This document shows, one piece after another, positions 61,463 through 64,000 of a DNA stretch of 64,000 nucleotides. Position 1 is the stretch's first letter, and every line of letters starts with the position of its first letter. The notes below the pieces were generated by a model. The model worked only from the letters and a program-made list of their open reading frames with translations. It had not been told where the DNA came from and made no database searches. The DNA comes from Zanthoxylum bungeanum (Eukaryota > Streptophyta > Magnoliopsida > Sapindales > Rutaceae): assembly GCA_019454045.1 (NCBI GenBank), contig SKCR01034820.1:99612-163611 (forward strand), in the 5' to 3' direction. The position numbers and the translations under genes are program-made.

Positions 61463-63473
61463 TGTTGGTTTCTATAATTAGTCCCAAAGAAAGATTAAGC
61501 CATAGAAATACAAAAAACATACATGCAAAGCTTGAAGGATGGCGGAAACATACTTACAAAGCTTTGTGACGAAAATGGTGAAGAGGATCCTTGAGCCTCC
61601 AAGGTGGGTGATATGCGGCCAAGAACAAGAATGATAGAAGTTGCAAATCTTTGAGCTGTTTTCGGCCAAGAACAAAAGTGTGAGAAGCCTCAAATCTTCT
61701 AGTACTCCAAGCTCCAAATGCGTTTCCCTATCACCTCCTTTGATCCCTTGTTGTGCTAGCAAAAATGGAGAAAACAATTTTCTGCCATGGATGAAGCTCA
61801 CGGCTTGCGTGAAGAAGAAGGAGAGAAGAGAGTGTTATTGCCTTTTTTATTTTTTGTTCTCTCAATTTGTTTCTTAAACCGTGTGTTAGCAAATGAAGCA
61901 ATGATGTATCAAATACAAAATGAATTTTTAATTAAAAACCCTTCAAAAACCGTGAAAGGTTTTCCCTCCAAAAGAAAATCTATCATTTTCCATCATTACA
62001 TTACTTTGAGAATAGAGATAATGTATCATCCCTCAAAGGTGACTAGATACATCCATCATCTATTCGTATCAAGTAATGAGATATCACGATGCGATTTGCG
62101 GATACCACTCGATTCAAAATATGAATGTGTCCGTAAACACTTTCGGGCTCGGTTTCGCTAATTCCGAATTAACGAATTTCCGTCGCGACGTGAATTAAAT
62201 AATTACGCCATGCGGAATTACTATTCAGTTCGCTAATGAATTAATTCTAAATTAATTCGTTTGCCCGAATTAAAATCCGATTTTAATTCCGCGTCGAAAT
62301 CTAATTTCGTTTAATAATATATCAATATATTATTTTATTGATTAATTCCAAATTAATCGATCTCTCTATCTCTCCTAATAAGACATTTTATCCAAGATAA
62401 AGTTTCTCCGTAATTAATCCAAGATTAATAAAGTTCGAATCAAACATCATAGGTGAATCTTCAGGAAGCGACCCAAGAGATCTCCGGATATGTGGCAGTA
62501 AATACGGTCGTTGGATAATCCAACACGTACGTACCTCGTACTACGTTTTTACCGATTTACAAGACAAGTTGGCTTCTAGCAAAGTGCCATGCCTACCCAA
62601 TTCTCCAGAAATATTCTTACTGGAATATTAGATCTTTATCAAGCGTAGTATACCGCAGTATCGCGTATATCGATCCAGTATCGGACGATCACATGTTAGG
62701 CCTGGGGCTGGAAATGTGTCTGCCCCGTACGAACATATTCGGATATCAAACAACTAGTCTCTTTAAATCGGACATCCTGACCTGGTCATATTGTCCCGAC
62801 GGTTGCAACCTATTTATAGAGTACTAGTTCTGTATCCTGCGTGATCATCATCTCCATATGTCTGAAGTGATACTTCCATCTTGACATCACATCCAGTACA
62901 CTACGATTCTCGATAAACCCAGAAGAGGTGTACGCAGAACCGGTTAAAGCCCCGAACCACACAACCAAAGTTTACCGATTGTCGCAAGTACTAGCGATGC
63001 AAGTCTCGGTTAAGACCATATACACCTACCCTGATGCGGCCTCCCATAGACACGCAGACATACTACCAATGGGATTCCGCGGGGTCTTTCCAGAGTGAAG
63101 CTGTTTTACGTACCATCGGTAAAACACAACCTCCTACCGCACTTGCATAAGTATCCAATACTTAAATATATGAGAACTATGCCGTTGTGCCATCACAACT
63201 CGCACAAGTGCAATACTAGTCTATTCCGCATTATCGATGTCCGATCTCGATAATACTCCGACTAGGGATATTTAATGATTAAACCTTTTATATTGATACT
63301 GTCTCATATCATCTCAATACGGAACTAATCATATGGACTTTTGCCATTAATATATTAAAGTAAATAATTTTACAAAATGGCAAAAGGGCAATTTCATTAT
63401 CACATAGTTAATTTTGTACAATGATACAATATCATTTACAAAACAGTGACGCTATGGGTCATAATGTCTAACA
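61463..63473 (-). repeat. 3' LTR of element E, 2011 bp
   Basis: Plus-strand ends TGTTGGTTTCTATAATTAG and TAATGTCTAACA. It carries the family's inverted-repeat run at about 62160-62430. Small ORFs at 61641-62161 are antisense to the element. Confidence 0.92.
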
Positions 63474-63487
63474 ATCTCCCACTTGGC
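63474..63487 (-). other. Polypurine tract of element E
   Basis: The minus strand reads CCAAGTGGGAGAT directly before TGTTAG. It is the same tract as in A, C, D and F and nearly abuts the pol stop codon at 63488-63490. Confidence 0.85.
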
Positions 63488-64000
63488 CTATAGCCAGTCA
63501 CTCAAGCATCTAATACCTGAACTATGTATATGTCGTTCAAACACTTGCTGAAGAACAACCTTCGTCAGCGGATCAGCAATGTTGTCATCCGATGCGACCT
63601 TCTCGAATTTTACATCGCCACGATGTATAATCTCCCGAATCAGATGGTAACGCCGAAGAACATGCTTGGATCGTTGATGAGACCTTGGTTCCTTAGTTGT
63701 GCTATAGCCCCGTTATTGTCACAATACAATGGTACGGGCTCAGCAGCTAACGGAATTACTCCTAATCCGATTAGGAATTTTCGGATCCAACTGCCTCCTT
63801 GCTGCTTCTGATGCAGCAATATACTTTGCTTCTGTTGTTGAATCGGCAACAGTATCTTGCTTGGAAGATTTCCAGCTCACTGCTCCGTTATTCAAATAAA
63901 AAATGTACCCGGATTGCGACTTGAAGTCGTCCTTGTCGGTTTGGAAACTTGCATCGGTGTATCCAGACACCTCAAGTTCTCCACCTCCATAAATTAAGAA
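63488..64000 (-). pseudogene. pol: E pol C-terminus: copia RNase H, nearly complete, two small frameshifts
   Basis: Conserved copia RNase H phrases appear in order on the minus strand: SGYTDASFQTDKDD, SQSGYIF, NNGAVSWKSSKQDTVADS, TEAKYIAASEAA, then (after a shift near 63810) WIRKFLIGLGVIP and LYCDNNGAIAQ, then (after a second shift near 63690) RSKHVLRRYHLIREI, GDVKFEKVASDDNIADPLTK and a stop TAG at 63490-63488. The enzyme would remove RNA from RNA-DNA hybrids during reverse transcription. This is the only family member here with a readable end of pol. The upstream coding region is beyond the right edge, so whether E has RT with YVDD is unknown. Confidence 0.88.

Larger units (their letters stand above)
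61463..64000 (-). mobile_element. Element E: Ty1/copia element, right end outside window
   Basis: 3' LTR at 61463-63473, then a purine tract and a clearly readable RNase H end. It entered the D LTR after ATACC (61458-61462), the presumed target duplication; the other copy is beyond the window. Its LTR is close to that of D. Confidence 0.9.

Overview
This window is plant nuclear heterochromatin made almost entirely of nested LTR retrotransposons. I see no host gene, tRNA, rRNA or CRISPR array. The plant origin rests on a Tat-type Ty3/gypsy element with a second, archaeal-like RNase H, an Ogre-like gag-only element, and Ty1/copia elements with 2-kb LTRs and an initiator-Met primer site. The species cannot be read from the sequence.

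Layout. Element G (Tat-lineage Ty3/gypsy, minus strand) runs from the left edge to about 41.9 kb. Left to right it holds a decayed, intron-bearing antisense gene (0.56-3.37 kb), tandem-repeat 3' UTR arrays (3.6-4.9 kb), integrase and RNase H (5.4-7.1), RT (7.1-8.5), protease (8.5-9.36) and, beyond a 30.8-kb insertion, gag (40.2-41.6) and the primer site. The insertion is element B (plus strand, 9364-40159, exact CCAGG target duplication), a Tat/Ogre-type element with 3.1-kb LTRs that keeps gag but has lost pol. B in turn carries two Ty1/copia elements: F (minus, 13541-23665) in its leader and A (plus, 27158-37246) in its 3' LTR. Right of G lie a copia LTR scrap and the 3' end of a second B-like element (B2). 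B2 holds copia element C (plus, 42425-53010, CATTT duplication) and a different copia-type LTR, H (from 53222). H is interrupted by copia element D (minus, from 54495), whose 5' LTR is broken by copia element E (minus, 61463 to the right edge).

How the parts relate. A, C, D, E and F are one copia family. In A, C and D the RT catalytic YVDD segment is missing at the same place, and their integrase, RT and RNase H are similarly wrecked, yet the two LTRs of A are nearly identical. The family therefore seems to have spread after losing its own enzymes. E keeps a nearly complete RNase H end and is the best visible relic of a coding relative.

Most unusual signal. The copia family is packed with short perfect inverted repeats separated by exactly three bases, usually ending in G in element sense (TGG, TAG, TTG, AAG). 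Nine near-perfect or perfect examples plus one short one lie within 416 bp of the A LTR, and at least twelve with arms of 6 or more lie in 1.3 kb of its decayed pol. Arms are kept between copies while spacers vary, and at least one arm shows paired changes on both sides. I know of no named feature that describes this; correction of imperfect palindromes by template switching, or selection on RNA folding, are the two explanations I can offer.
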